Source: Dryas octopetala (taxonomy: Eukaryota > Streptophyta > Magnoliopsida > Rosales > Rosaceae). Taken from it: a stretch of 64,000 nucleotides of DNA. The notes under the pieces were generated by a model. That model saw only the letters and a program-made list of their open reading frames with translations. It had not been told where the DNA came from and did not search any database. How positions within the stretch are numbered: the stretch's first letter is position 1; every line of letters starts with the position of its first letter. Shown here piece by piece: positions 21,161-33,115 of the stretch. A program made the position numbers and the translations under genes. Location: contig OY992833.1 of the NCBI GenBank assembly GCA_963921425.1, positions 7,909,228 to 7,973,227 of the forward strand. Direction: 5' to 3'.

Positions 21161-22870
21161 GCACACTCACTTCTCCCTCTCTCTCCCCGAGCTCACTCAC
21201 CTCCCCCTCTCTTCTCTCACCGGCGCAGCCAGCTCCGGCCGCCATCTCGACGACCCAAGACCACCGGCGAGTCGGCGCCGATCCCCCCAGCCAGCCACCA
21301 CTTCGACGAGGGCCACAACACACAGTCGCAACCCACCCCTGCACGCACCCGCCCCAGCCACCCAGCCACGTCCGGTCACTTTTTCGAGGACCTAAGGCTC
21401 CGGCGAGCCTCCCCCGACGCCGACCACCTCTCCCGGCCATTCCTCCAGCCAGCCCAGCTCCCACACTCGCGAAAACAGGAACAACCCAGAGAGACCACCC
21501 AGCCCGCCGCCATTGCTCTCCGGATTCCGGCCATCCCCCGTCGCCAATCAATGCTTTTTCCGGTGGGTTTTTTCTTCTCTCCTACTAGGTTTTTCATTCC
21601 CTTATGTATTTGGTTGTTAAAAACTAGAAATTTGAAACTTGAAATTTGGGGGTTTAAAGCCAATTCGGTGTGTGCTTTGAAATTTGGTTTTGGAGATTGT
21701 TCTTGGTCTATTAGTGGGCGATTTCTACCTCTTAGGAAGGATGATTGATGTTTAGGATCAAAATTTGGAGTAATTTGGAGTAATTTGTAGGATTCACTAT
21801 GGTGGGTGGCGATGGAGGTGGTTCCGACCACTCAGCCGTCAATTCTTTAAGATGACACGAAATCAAGAACTCACATTAAGTCGGTCGTTGTTTTGGACTG
21901 TTGGGTGTTACCCAAATTGACGAAACTTCAATTTTGGGTGTTATTTGGATACTTTTGGTTACCGAAACGACTTTCGGACGACACGCGATCGTGTTGTCCT
22001 ATGCAAGAAGTTTTATTTGAGTAGAGTTGACGGATTAAAAAGTTTGGTGTGTTGTGGGTTCTGAGCCGGGAAGAATATATATATACTGATTTGAGTTTAT
22101 GGGCTTTAAGATGAAGTTGATTTTTTACCGTTGAAAATAGGGGGTTGAACAAAATACCTAGTTTTATACACACACCTTGTAATTGGTCGTTGAAGTCGAG
22201 ACTAATCTTATGTTTTATTGATTTATTTTAGGCAAGACGACCGTGGCTCGTGACGATCCGGCGGAGGATCGAAGCTAGGATATCACTGTGAGTGGACTTT
22301 TATTTTGAAAATGTTTATGGAAGTTATAATTTAATTTATACTTGTTTTCTAATTATTGTTTGAGAAATAAAAATCTTTGAGTTGGTTGTTTAATCCTTAA
22401 TAAGTTATAAAAATCGTATCATTTTAATTATTCTGTGATGTTGATTTTAGTTTGGGATTTGACCAATGGCAATGGATTTCGGATTTCAAAATGTGTTCAT
22501 AAATAAGTTTTAAAACCTAGATTTACATGTTGATTTTTCTGAGTTGTTGGACTTTGGAAAAGAATCTAGTCTCTTGTTTCATTCATGTGGTTTATTTAAT
22601 AATTTGGGTATTGTCGAAAGTTTGGATTTGTTTCATGTTTATTTGAAATAATACACTTTGGCATTTTGATTTAAGTTTTGTTGGAAGGTTTCGATAATAT
22701 TTGCTTTCGATGAGAAAAGATTTAATATTTGGTTATGAAAATGGTTTTCAAACCACCTTTGCAGTACCCTCCAGGTTATCAGATTTGATAGGTCTTTGGG
22801 ACCCATCACGGCACACACATAGGCTTTGGGCCGTGTATCGGGATGCTTAGCCCTTTGGGGGCCGCTCTGC

Positions 22871-22932
22871 GTGCACGTATGACCAGGATTGCCTGCACGT
22901 GCTGATTTTATTCACACGTGTGTATGGCCAGG
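22871..22932 (+). repeat. 48-base minisatellite, left part
   Basis: GTATGACCAGGAT and GTGTATGGCCAGG units. The array is cut after CCAGG by F1 LTR b and resumes at 25382. Confidence 0.85.
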
Positions 22933-23115
22933 TGTAACGACCCGACCCAAAGTTGACTTTTAAAAATAATGGACTTTCGTTTTTGACTTTGGGCACGTTG
23001 GAAAGGTCTCGAGTCCACGAGTTCGTAGACACGCGGCACGCGTCAATCGGAGTTACGATTTGAAAGATACGAGCATTTGAAGGAAAGGGCAATTTTGTAA
23101 TTTTGTAGGAATGGG

Positions 23116-23170
23116 TTTTAAATACCCAAAATCCAGAAATTTCTGGGGATTCTCTCTTCTCTCTCCCCGA
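23116..23170 (+). promoter_or_regulatory. candidate LTR core promoter
   Basis: TTTTAAATA followed about 30 bases later by CTCTCTTCTCTCTCCCC, the same box-plus-pyrimidine arrangement as in other LTRs here. Confidence 0.45.
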
Positions 23171-23814
23171 TCCTCTCCCTCTCCCGCGTGTCTCTCCCTC
23201 TCTCACTCTCGCCGATCTGCCACCGGCGCGTGGCGGCGCGTCCGGCGGCAGATGGGCTAGGTTTTCGGCCCACCAGCATCGCCGCCCTCTCCTCTCTCTA
23301 CCCCTGGCCTCAGTTCAACCCAGAAAAGCCCCGAAAACCTGAAACCAGCCTAGACCCGATTTGAGCCTCGCCGTCGATCTGACTGTTCCGGCGAGATTTG
23401 GGTGACCGGACCCACTGGGTCTTGTTCGCCTCACCACGGCGAGTTCAGCCGTGGTGCCCTCCTGCTCCGATGATGCTCCACGACGGAGCAATGAGCTCGG
23501 GAAGCCAAGTCGGCCGCCAGCTTCCGCCGCCAATTTCGGCCATTTCCGGCGAGATTTGGCCGTCGGTCCAGTTGTCAAAAATGATCCTCGAGGTATGGGC
23601 CTTCTTTCCCCCTTGTTATTGCGTGTCAATTTTGAGAATCGAAAAATTTGGAACTTTAGGGCTTGTACCCATTTCGGGTTTGCCTTGAATTGAGCCTACT
23701 TGAATGATTTATGAGTTGTTTTTTCATCCCATTGAAGGTCCTAGGTTAAATTTGGGTTAATTTTTAGTTGAAAAACCATTTTCTTAGATTGTGCCGCCGC
23801 AGCCACCACTGCCT

Positions 23815-23830
23815 CCGCCACTTGTGGCGG
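23815..23830 (+). other. perfect 7-base-stem hairpin
   Basis: CCGCCAC-TT-GTGGCGG. Also present in F1 copies c (near 34303) and d (near 37086, inverse strand). Confidence 0.8.
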
Positions 23831-24533
23831 CGGGACAGTGGCCGTTTGTCTCTTTTTGCCCACTTTGAACTTCTAGGAGATCCTTGGAGGTTGTTTAATG
23901 AGTTTCTGTGAAATTTCTGTGTTGTATAAGCCGGGCAGCCACTGTGTGTGGTGGCGGCCGCCCGTTTTGGACGATTAAACGACCAATTGTGAATTATGTA
24001 TATATTTAAGTTGGTTGTCTGGTCTTAACAGGTACATGGGCCGGGAAATCTCATTCACGATGCCGTTATGCTGCCGGATTTGGTATCCGAGCAATGGCAT
24101 CGTGAAGGATATTTCGGTCTTTTACGTAGTTAAATTGTGAGTGAAACTTATCTATTATATATTGTTGAGTATTGTGGTTTAATTGTCTGTTTTATGGATT
24201 TGCTGCTTTACGTTAGAGAAGACTAGGTGTAGGATTTGAATTAGGAGAATGCATTGACGAAGATTTGAGGCTAAGGAATTAATTGGGGAATTATAGAGTT
24301 GCTTTAAGGAGAGTTACCAAATTAGAGAAGGATGGTTTATTGTCGAGGTTAATGATTGATGATTAGGCAGTTATATTATACAAATGATCAAACTAATTAT
24401 TGAGGAAAAGTCAGTATGTTTCGAGTGACAGACAAGTGATGGTTTATAAGCGGGGATCAAATTCGGAAGGATTCGGCAGCGTTCAGAGAAATTTTGGGAA
24501 AATTGTGAGTTGGAAATGCGAGTACGGATTGGA

Positions 24534-24720
24534 TGAGCCTGCTCGTACGGAGAGACCCCTCCGTATGAGATTGTGGCTAGGATACGAGCCTGCTCGTACG
24601 GAGAGACCCCTCCGTATGAGATTGTGGCTAGGATACGAGCCTGCTCGTGCGGAAGGGTCATCCGTACGAGATTGTGGCTAGGATTTGAGCCTGCCCGAGT
24701 GCGGGATTGTGGCCAGGACA
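24534..24720 (+). repeat. 51-base hairpin minisatellite, about 3 units
   Basis: GATTGTGGCTAGGATACGAG then CCTGCTCGTACGGAGAGACC then CCTCCGTATGA. CTCGTACGGA pairs with TCCGTATGAG. The last unit is CCCG-AGTG-CGGG. It is closely related to the 50-base array of F2 element A. Confidence 0.9.
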
Positions 24721-25381
24721 TTGTCTACAGTACAGGTACGAGAAGGATGTGAGTTTTAAAAATAAGTGTTTCGAGATATTAGCTTCCAAGGATAAATTCA
24801 GTTCAGAGTTTGACTTACGGCTGAGGGGATTTAAAAATGGTTTTTGAAAGGAGATTTTTGAAAGTAGTTATTAAACTGGAGGATTTCCAAGAAACGAAGT
24901 GTGTGAAATTAGATAGATGGTTGTTGGGTTGCTTGTATTGCATTTGTTTGCTAGGACTTAGTAAAATCTAGGCTTGAATCGTGAGGACGGAAATGATGGT
25001 GTCTATGCATTGAGGATATTAATTAGGATGTGAATGATTGAGGTTAATGGTCGACAATTATGCAATTGATTTGTCAGAGTATAATTATTATTATTGATGA
25101 GATTTGATGTGCAATTGAGATATCTTGATTTTCTTGATGCTTGGATGTGGTGTAGGATTTGTGTTTTGCAGGATAAGCAGGCTGAGGAAGCAGTGGGGAG
25201 AAGACGAGGCAATGGGACCCAGAAAGATTTATTTAATTGTTTTTACTCAGTGGTTTATTTAAAATGTTTTTGACAGAATTATATTTACTTATGTTGTTGT
25301 GCATGGCTCAAAAGTAAGAGAAAATATATTTAACAGTTTGATGTTCAGTATTTTCATGGGCCCGAGGTTCGGGGCGTTTCA

Positions 25382-25488
25382 CCAGGATATTGCCTGCACG
25401 TGATGGATTCATTCCACGCGTGTGTATGGCCAGGATATTGCCTGCCTGTGCGATGCAGGAATTCTGCACAGGTGTATGGCCAGGATTA
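25382..25488 (+). repeat. 48-base minisatellite, right part
   Basis: Continuation of 22871-22932 after the F1 insertion, ending with the CTGTGCG / CTGCACAG-type unit and GTGTATGGCCAGGATT. Confidence 0.85.
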
Positions 25489-26189
25489 TTCAGGGTATAT
25501 AGCATGGTGGAAAATGAATTTGGTTATTTTCAGAGATTATTTAATATGATTTTAAATGAGGGATTCTTTTAAATTCTATCAAGGTTGTTGTTACGATGTT
25601 TTTCAGTTCGTTTGTTTTAAGAAATTGTTATCTTGAGAAATATATATTGTTTTATGGGATTTCTTAAGTTTAAATAAACTTTATGGTTTTAAACTGGGGG
25701 ATTTCAAAGAGTGACGTGAGGTCTTAGAGCTAAACGGGGTTTTGAAGGATTTTCTGAAACATGAAGTTTACTTTTGTTTTTGTTTTTATTAAACTGTCCA
25801 CTCACTGAGTTATCTCACGGTTTATCTTGTTTTGTTTTAAATTGTCCCCCCCCCCCAGGTAGTAGCTTTGGTGGAGGTCGAGCCAAACACGTCGAGGCAG
25901 TTACAGCCATTCTTGTAAAAATTCCTTGTATTAGGATAGTGGCTCTGATGATCACACTTAAAATTCTTAGATGGTTTTTCTTTAAAATTGTTGGGTCTGA
26001 GACCCTATTTGGTTGCGGTAGAGGTGGTTGATATGTTAGAAGTGCTTTTTAACAAGTTTGAAATTTCTGGGTTAGTCCATTTTCAGGGGAGGTTCTGTCG
26101 AATTTTCGGTAGGATTTTCCTTGAATTTGGATTCCCGCAGGACCTCTCCGGGTTTCAAGGTGGAATCCGGGGGCGGTCCTGTCAGCATT

Positions 26190-27890
26190 GGAGCTTGGAC
26201 ATTTTTGTTTTCATGGCTAATCTTGATGGAAAAAAATTGAATTCTGGGTTAGATAAGGATTCGTTGGAATAGATGTCTTTGCAGATGCATTTATATACCT
26301 TTTGAAATAGGGAAGCAGTCTTTAATTTGTTTATTTTTATAATTTTCATGCGGTGAATTATAAAAAGTGGGTTTCTCTTTTAAATTTTAGTCAGGACAAA
26401 GTTGAATTCTATGAATTGTTCCAGCTCAGCCAAGCCAGAATTCCAAAAATTTTGCAAGTTTGGTTTGAAATTTGAGTTAAGTTGGATTTGGGCTTAAATC
26501 TTAGTTGTAGGGATTGGGCAAAGCTTAGGGTTCATGTCTAGCCTCAACCATTTAATAGTAAGTTTGATAAGTACCAAATTAACTAGTCACAACATCTCAG
26601 AAGTCAGATCCTTAACAAGATATCATGGGCCCAAACAATTTCCACTTTGAGTGGTAGCTAGAAAAATATGATATCCATTGATTTCAAGATTATTTTACCT
26701 TACATACAGGGACTAAAAGTTCTTGGTTAACTCATAGCAATTTAACTACATAAACACATTTTTTTATCATTAAATTTAGATAAGTTTACTTTTTTCATCA
26801 GAGTAAATTATTCACTCTTAAATCTATATGTTACAGAAACAGTGTCGGCACTGTAAAATGTTGTCTTGAAATATTATGATTCAACTCACAAATGGTGATG
26901 AAATGCCTTTGCATAGTCATAGAGTTGTTATCAAAGAGGTCATTATCAATGACAGTACTGAGTCTATTGACAAACACTAATCTTATTGATACCTTTGTGG
27001 TGAAAGAAACTAGTATTGTAGATTATTGTAGGAGCAACAAGGCCCTCATGCCCTGTCTCAATGGATGGACAGGCAATCAGGCATGAAATTGATTAATCAA
27101 AGCGCCAGAGCTGTTAAAGGGTCCAGACCCTACGCTAGTGGTTGACACAGGCCCAGGACCCCAACCCTAAAGATTAAATTGAAATTGAAGGATTTATAGT
27201 GAAATTTGAGCAACCTTGGACATTATATACATTCTTTCTTTCAATTCAATTTTTAATTAGTTGTGGTTTTGTGTTGGAATTGGTTAATTCAATATTAATC
27301 CAAACTTTTTGATTGCTTTATTTTCATGGTAGTAGTATATTAATGTGAATATGTAAACTTCTGAATGAGTGGACATTTATTGGCACACATAGGATTTGTT
27401 TTCAGTTTTCTTCTTTTCTTATACCATTTGATACATCACAAATTCGTGTATTTAAGAGGGTCACATATATGCATGTTTTTATTTGGTACATTATAGAGGT
27501 AGTCCTCCCGTATTAGAACTACAACCTTTAGTAGATTGAGGGTACTAATGAAACTTATTGTTAACTATTCTTTTTGGCAATTTGGAGGCACCTGGATATA
27601 ATTGGATATTTGCGTTTTGGCAGTTTGGAGTCTTTTGGCTATTGGAGGCTTTATTTTGAAGAGAGTTAACAAGTTAGGCTACTTTTTGTTACTATATTTA
27701 GGACCTACGTATTAGTGTTTTATAAAGGCCAATTTGAAACTATGGCACTTATGAAACTATTATGCTTATGCAGCCGGCCTTAACATTGGTATTTGAAGTA
27801 ACTTCTTTATATTGTATATGAGGACCAAAATATTTAATGATGTGTTTTAGTTCCAATTGTTTCTTTTAATTTACATATATACTTGATAGC
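26190..27890. other. CACTA interior, no gene recognised
   Basis: AT-rich sequence following the second GCATT target copy. Short open frames (for example 26892-27086) match nothing I recognise. By position it is the interior of the CACTA remnant or captured genomic DNA. Confidence 0.5.
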
Positions 27891-27989
27891 ACATAATTTA
27901 AACAATTTCTAGTACCAATCTAAAAAGTCTAAAAAAAAAAAATTATGGAATCAATAACTATTATAGCTACATTTAAAAAATTTCTAGTA

Positions 27990-28383
27990 CCAAAATATGT
28001 AATCAATAACTATTATATATTTGAAAAAAATTAACGATAACATTATAAAAATGCTATAGTAATAATTATTATAGCTTCTTTAAAATGCTATGAAAGATTG
28101 TTACATATTGTAGCAGTTTTAAAATGCCATTAAAAGCCACAATAATAGCATTTTAAAATCGCTATTGTATATATTTCTATAGCATTTCTATCACGCTATT
28201 ATATATATCTTTTATAGCAGTTTTAAAATGCTATAGAAATTTTTTTTTTTATAGCGTTCTAAAAATGCTATAAAAGACCTTGGGTCTATTATAACGTCGG
28301 TTGTCATAGCGTTTCCAATAACGCTATAAAAGGGGTTTAATAGCGTTTTTTAAGTGCTATAAAAACCATTTTCTGTTCTAGTG
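27990..28383 (+). repeat. CACTA right subterminal repeats and terminus
   Basis: Many copies, in both directions, of ATAGCATTTT / AAAATGCTATA and TAGCGTT / AACGCTATA, ending in TTTTCTGTTCTAGTG. Dense short inverted motifs next to a CACTA terminus are typical transposase-binding regions. The motif differs from that of the CACTA end at 2372-2674 (ACCGTTGT), so these are two different CACTA families. Confidence 0.85.
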
Positions 28384-28614
28384 AACATATAACCCTCACG
28401 AGTTGGTACTCTTTACTATTATTTATAATATAAGGTATATTCAGTAATTTCTTCCGTTGTATTTTTACTAATCTGATTTAACCCGGATTCTTCAATAAAA
28501 AGGGCTTAACTCGTTTTAGAGAGCTTGGAAATATAATACTTTGGGTAAGAGATATTATAGTCTTAGGATCTTTAAGACGGGTGCCGCTGTGATGTTTCCA
28601 GTTTCGAGGCGTCA
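28384..28614 (+). mobile_element. chromovirus LTR tail
   Basis: Ends GTTTCGAGGCGTCACA just before the primer site; the left part is missing. It begins exactly where the CACTA terminus ends, which suggests the CACTA element inserted into this LTR. Confidence 0.6.
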
Positions 28615-28622
28615 CAAAAAAG

Positions 28623-28634
28623 TGGTATCAGAGC
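28623..28634 (+). other. primer-binding site, chromovirus
   Basis: TGGTATCAGAGC, initiator tRNA-Met type. Confidence 0.85.
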
Positions 28635-28842
28635 GGTATGACCTGGAAAAATAACTTTGTAAAATTGTTAGTAGATTATTTTTACTAATATGCAGGATAT
28701 GCAAACCTAGAGTTGATTTAGTAGATTCTTTCGAAGTTTCCACCCAAACACATTCTTCGATAAGTCTTTCCTTGAAACACTTTTGTTCCTTGTATTATTT
28801 GTGTCAATCATTCCCTTATTTGTTTTCAGTCTTGTTGACAAG

Positions 28843-29712
28843 ATGCCTCCCCGTTTTGATCGAACTAATAGTAATGCCAATAATCGGTTCGACCCGTAAC
28901 AAATGGCTGAATTTATGCAGGCTTTCTTTGCTCAACAAGCTGGTAACCGTCTCACTCCCGCTGAATGTGAGGATAAGCGACGGGGCGAGTACTTAGATCA
29001 TTTCCTTAAGACTAAGTCGATGAAGTTTTACGGAAGTTCTGAACCCGATTTAGCTGAGAATTAGGTTACGCACATCGAGAAGAAGCTCGAGTCGATTAAC
29101 GCACCAAATGAGTACAAGATCTGGCTAGCTACACATGTGTTTGAAGGCGAAGCTGACGAATGGTGGAGATCTGGCTAGGGAAACATGACTGTTTCTGAAT
29201 ACGTGGTTTCGTTTACTAAACTTGGACGTTTCGTCCTATCTACCATGAATGATGAGAAGGCAAAGATTGTCAGATTTTTGCAAGGTCTGAAGAACGAGAT
29301 TTGCCAATACTTGGCAAGTCAAAGGTTTAAAGTTTTCAAAGATGTGGTCAATGCTGCTTATGCTTAGGAGCATGATTTCCTCGTAACAAGTCAAAAAAGG
29401 GAAATTGTGAGGTCTGAAGGAACAAGACTAGGAAAAAGAAGAAATTTTCAGAGGGGAGGTCCCTCCCGAAACGAAAGAAACTGGAAGAGGAATAGGCCTC
29501 AAATTTGCTTCCAGTGTGGAGGTGAAGGCCACTACAAAAATGATTGTCCTACTAGAACACAACAGAATGCCCCCAAGCCACAACCACAGATACAAGCTGC
29601 ACCACAACCATTTAGAGCTCAACCATTGCAACAGGCATCACCACAACCCAACAACTGTGGAGGACAAGGAAGAGGTGGTAGAGAAAGACCACAACCAGCT
29701 AGTGGAGGATGA
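28843..29712 (+). pseudogene. gag: chromovirus gag (fossil)
   Basis: Opens MPPRFDRTN, followed by capsid motifs (WLATHVFEGEADEWW; MTVSEYVVSFTKLGRF; EYDFL-like region) and a CCHC knuckle CFQCGGEGHYKNDC at about 29506-29547, then a glutamine/proline-rich tail. Structural protein of the retroelement particle. Broken. Confidence 0.8.
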
Positions 29713-30167
29713 GTTTTTGCTGTAAGAGCTAACCAGGAAGAAGCCCCACTTGACGGTACTATACTTCTCTTTAATACTGAAGTTAGAATTTTGTTTGATA
29801 CGGTGCTTCACATTCATTTGTCTCTGTTAGCTTTAATGAGAAATTAGGATGCATGCTAAACCTTTAGCTAAAACCATCCACATGAGTACACCCATTGGAA
29901 CAACAATCGAGATAGATAGAATTTACCAATCTTGCCAACTAGTAGTCCAAGACTGAGTCTTGACAGCAAACCTATACCCTTTGAACATGGATTACTACGA
30001 TCTTATTCTAGGAATGGATTGGTTACAAGAAAATCAGGCACAGATCGATTGTGAGAAAAGAAAAGTGAAGGTAGTCATGAGTAAAAAGAAGAGGTGATCA
30101 TCCAATTGCACAAACCACTACAATCCATCAAACCATTACTGAAGTTTGTTTCAAAAGCAAGAGAGTT

Positions 30168-30840
30168 ATGTTATGCTATTCACTCATCATTTCCACACAA
30201 GCCAAGCAGAAGGAAGATAAACCAATACCAGTGGTAGACGAATACCCTTACGTTTTTCCAGAAGATCTGCCCAAAATCCCACCAACAAGAGAAGTAGAAT
30301 TCAAGATTGAACTTATACCAGGCACTCAACCTATTTCAATCCCGCCCTACCGCATGGCACCAGCCGAGATGTTGGTGCTGAAGATGCAATTAGATGACTT
30401 GAAGGAGAAGGGCTTTATCAGAGAAAGTATATCACCATGGGGAGCCCCTGTTCTATTTGCCAAAAAGCATGATGGAACATTGCGACTTTGCATAGACTAC
30501 CGGAAGCTGAACCAAGTCACTATCAAGAACAAGTATCCATTGCCTAGAATTGACGAGTTATTTGATCAACTCAGTGGATCAAAGTACTTCTCAAAGATTG
30601 ATCTCAGATCCAGCTACCATCAACTCAGAGTTCGAGACGAAGATATCCCAAAGCCTGCTTTTCGTACCAGATACGGACATTATGAGTTCGTTATGATGCT
30701 ATTTGGATTGACAAATGCACCTGCCACATTCATGGACCTGATGAACTGAGCATTCCGTCTATACTTGGACAAATTTGTTATTGTCTTTATCGACGACATC
30801 TTGATTTACTCCAAGACTAAAGAAGAGCATTAAGAGCATC
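30168..30840 (+). pseudogene. pol: chromovirus reverse transcriptase (fossil)
   Basis: Shows [74 protein letters not shown] and a FIDDILIY catalytic box near 30785. These are the standard Ty3/gypsy reverse-transcriptase blocks in order. Broken. Confidence 0.9.
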
Positions 30841-31129
30841 TGAGAATTGTTCTACAGACATTATTTGGAAAGCAACTTTACGCCAAGAAGTCAAAGTGTG
30901 AATTTTGGCTGAGAGAGGTACAGTTCCTTGGCCACATCATCTCAGAAAAAGGATTATCTTCTGATCCTAACAAGATCAAAGCAGTTCTCAATTGGGAACA
31001 ACCGAAGAACATGACAGAAGTCTGTAGTTTTCTTGGATTAGCAGGTTATTACAGAAGGTTCGTAGAAGGTTTTTCCAAGATTGCTACCCCGATGACTCGA
31101 TTACTCAAAAAATGAGTCAAGTTTGAATG

Positions 31130-31709
31130 GAACGAGAAGTGTGAAGAAGCATTCTAAGAGCTCAAGAAGCGACTGACAATTGCCGCAGTGTTAGTCTTAT
31201 CCAACGATAAAGATCCTTATGAAGTCTACACCGACGCGTCCATAATAGGAATCAGATGTGTACGGATGCAGAATGGGCAAGTGATAGCCTATGCCTCAAG
31301 ACAGTTAAAAGAATATGAAAAGAATTATCCAACTCATGATTTGGAGTTAGCCGCTGTTGTACACGCTCTAAAAATTTGGAGATGCTACTTTTGTGGAGGC
31401 CGATTCACTGTTTTCTTGGATCACAAAAGCCTCAAGCATATATTCACTCAGAGAGATCTGAATTTGCGACAACGACGCTGGATGGAGTATCTTAAAGATT
31501 ATGATTTTGAATTACAGTATTATCCAGGAAAAGCCAACAAAGTAGCTGACGCACTGAGCAGAAAGAAAAACACTCTAGCCAGTTTATTGATGGCTGAACG
31601 GGAGATCCTACAGACTTTGGATCAGTACAAAGTTAACATACGCCATGATGGAAGGATTGCAAGTATGCAGATTGAGCCCCAATTGGAGCAAGAATTAGTT
31701 CAAGAATAG
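31130..31709 (+). pseudogene. pol: chromovirus RNase H (fossil)
   Basis: [39 protein letters not shown] and [17 protein letters not shown] mark the Ty3/gypsy RNase H, followed by the linker towards integrase. Confidence 0.88.
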
Positions 31710-31859
31710 GAAGAGGATCCAGAGATACAACGGAAAAAGAAGGAGGTATACTCAGGAGATGCACCTGAGGAATGGAAGGTACATTCTAATGGAAGTTTGA
31801 GATACAAAGGCCGGATAGTTGTGCCAAACAGGAAAAACCAAGACAACGAATTCTAAACG

Positions 31860-32704
31860 AAGCTCATACTACCAGTTTTGCTATGCACCCTAGAGGAACG
31901 AAAATGTATCAAGGTTTGAAACGAAGATACTGGTGGAAAGGTATGAAAAGGGATGTGGCTGATTTTGTTAATCACTGTGTGACTTGTCAACAAGTGAAAG
32001 CCGAACACCAGAAGCCGTTTGGATTGTTGCAACCGTTACCTACTCCAGAGTGGAAGTGGGACTGTGTTATTATGGATTTCATCACAGATCTGCCAAGAAC
32101 TATAAAAGGGCGCAATGGTATTTGGGTTATCGTGGACAGACTCACGAAGTCAGCTCATTTCTTGCCGGTCAAGATAAACTCACCCTTTGATTATTTTGCT
32201 GATCTCTATGTCGAATGGATTGTTCGATTGCATGGTATTCCGAAGACGATTATTTTCGATCGAGATCCCTGGTTTACGTCTCAATTGTGGCGGAAGTTAC
32301 AATCTGAATTAGGCACTCAGTTGAATCTTAGCAGTGCTTATCATCCGTAGACGGATGGGCAATTTGAAAGAGTTATTCAGATACTGGAAGATATGTTGTG
32401 AGCTTGTGTTCTAGATTTCAGAGGTAAGTGGAGTGAGTACTTACCGCTCGCCGAGTTCGTATATAACAATAGTTATCAAATCAGTATCAAGATGGCACTG
32501 TACGAAGCACTTTACGGAAGGCCATGTCGTTCGCCACTCTGTTGGGCCGATGTTGAGGACCGAGTTGTTCTGGGTCCTGAAGTGATTAAAGAAACCACCG
32601 AAAAGGTCAAGATAGTCAGGAAACGACTAGAAACCGCCCAGAGTAGGCAAAAATTGTATGCTGATCAAAGGAGGAATCCTCTGGAATTCCAAGTTGAGGA
32701 CTAG
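31860..32704 (+). pseudogene. pol: chromovirus integrase (fossil)
   Basis: Zinc-binding end (NHCVTCQQVK), the core DFITDLP, VDRLTKSAHFLPV and IFDRDPWFTSQ, and downstream RSPLCWADVED typical of the chromovirus integrase C-terminal side. Integrase would join element DNA to the genome. Broken. Confidence 0.88.
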
Positions 32705-32739
32705 CTTGGTGTTTCTGAAAGTTAGTCCTTTGAAGAGTA

Positions 32740-33115
32740 CATTTAAGTTTGGTATGCGAGGCAAGTTGGCACCCAAGTATATTGGACCGTTCAAGATTTT
32801 GGAACGTGTCGGGAAAGTTGCTTATAGGTTGGAGTTGCCGCCTCAGTTGGCATACATACATAATGTATTCCATGTGTTCCAGTTGAAAAAGAGTGTGCCT
32901 GACATCTCTCAAGTGATGCCTTGGATTGGTTTACCGCTCGAACCTAACGTGTCTTACATGGAAAGACCTGTTTATATCTTTGCTTACGAGACGAAACAAC
33001 TCAGGAATAAGAAGGTACCACTTGTGAAAGTTCAGTGGCAGCGCCACAAAGTCGAGTAAGCGACATGGGAACTGGAATTCGACATGAGAAAAAGATACCC
33101 GCATCTTTTGAGTTA
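32740..33115 (+). pseudogene. integrase tail with GPY/F and chromodomain-like end (fossil)
   Basis: KLAPKYIGPFKILERVG is the GPY/F module, then LPPQLAYIHNVFHVFQLKK, and a final VKVQWQRHKVE stretch that resembles the chromodomain-like ending of plant chromoviruses, thought to guide insertion to heterochromatin. Confidence 0.75.

Larger units (their letters stand above)
22933..25381 (+). mobile_element. F1 solo LTR (b), TSD CCAGG
   Basis: Starts TGTAACGACCCGACCC, ends GGGGCGTTTCA, flanked by CCAGG at 22928-22932 and 25382-25386. At 2.45 kb it is the shortest F1 copy; together with copies c and d it belongs to a subfamily whose first part goes straight from GACCCAAA to GTTGAC. It carries a TTTTAAATA box (23116), a CT patch, a CCGCCAC-TT-GTGGCGG hairpin, the CTGGTCTTAACAGG block near 24018 and a 51-base minisatellite. 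It was inserted inside the minisatellite of the host F2 LTR. Confidence 0.95.
20712..26184 (+). mobile_element. F2 solo LTR, TSD GCATT, split by an F1 LTR
   Basis: Starts TGTAACGACCCGACCC and ends GGTCCTGTCA, flanked by GCATT at 20707-20711 and 26185-26189. It has TTGACC/TTGACT boxes near 20875-20920, a long CT tract, a GC-rich leader with chance frames on the minus strand (21069-21551), and a 48-base minisatellite interrupted at 22933 by F1 LTR b. No internal domain is present, so it is a solo LTR. Confidence 0.93.
19806..28383 (+). mobile_element. CACTA (En/Spm) transposon remnant, split by LTRs
   Basis: Two copies of a DUF8039-type domain found in plant CACTA-related proteins lie at 19806-20487, and a CACTA right terminus (TTCTAGTG, inverse of CACTAGAA) lies at 28383. 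Between them, at 20712-26184, is an F2 solo LTR flanked by GCATT. The rest (20488-20711 and 26190-27890) shows no further recognisable coding region. The left terminus is not in the window; element B abuts it at 19805. Assignment of both parts to one element is inference from orientation and continuity. Confidence 0.7.

Noticed and set aside
26892-27086. Small open frame of 64 residues in the CACTA interior
   Set aside because: No motif, no relatives recognised, AT-rich surroundings; treated as chance.
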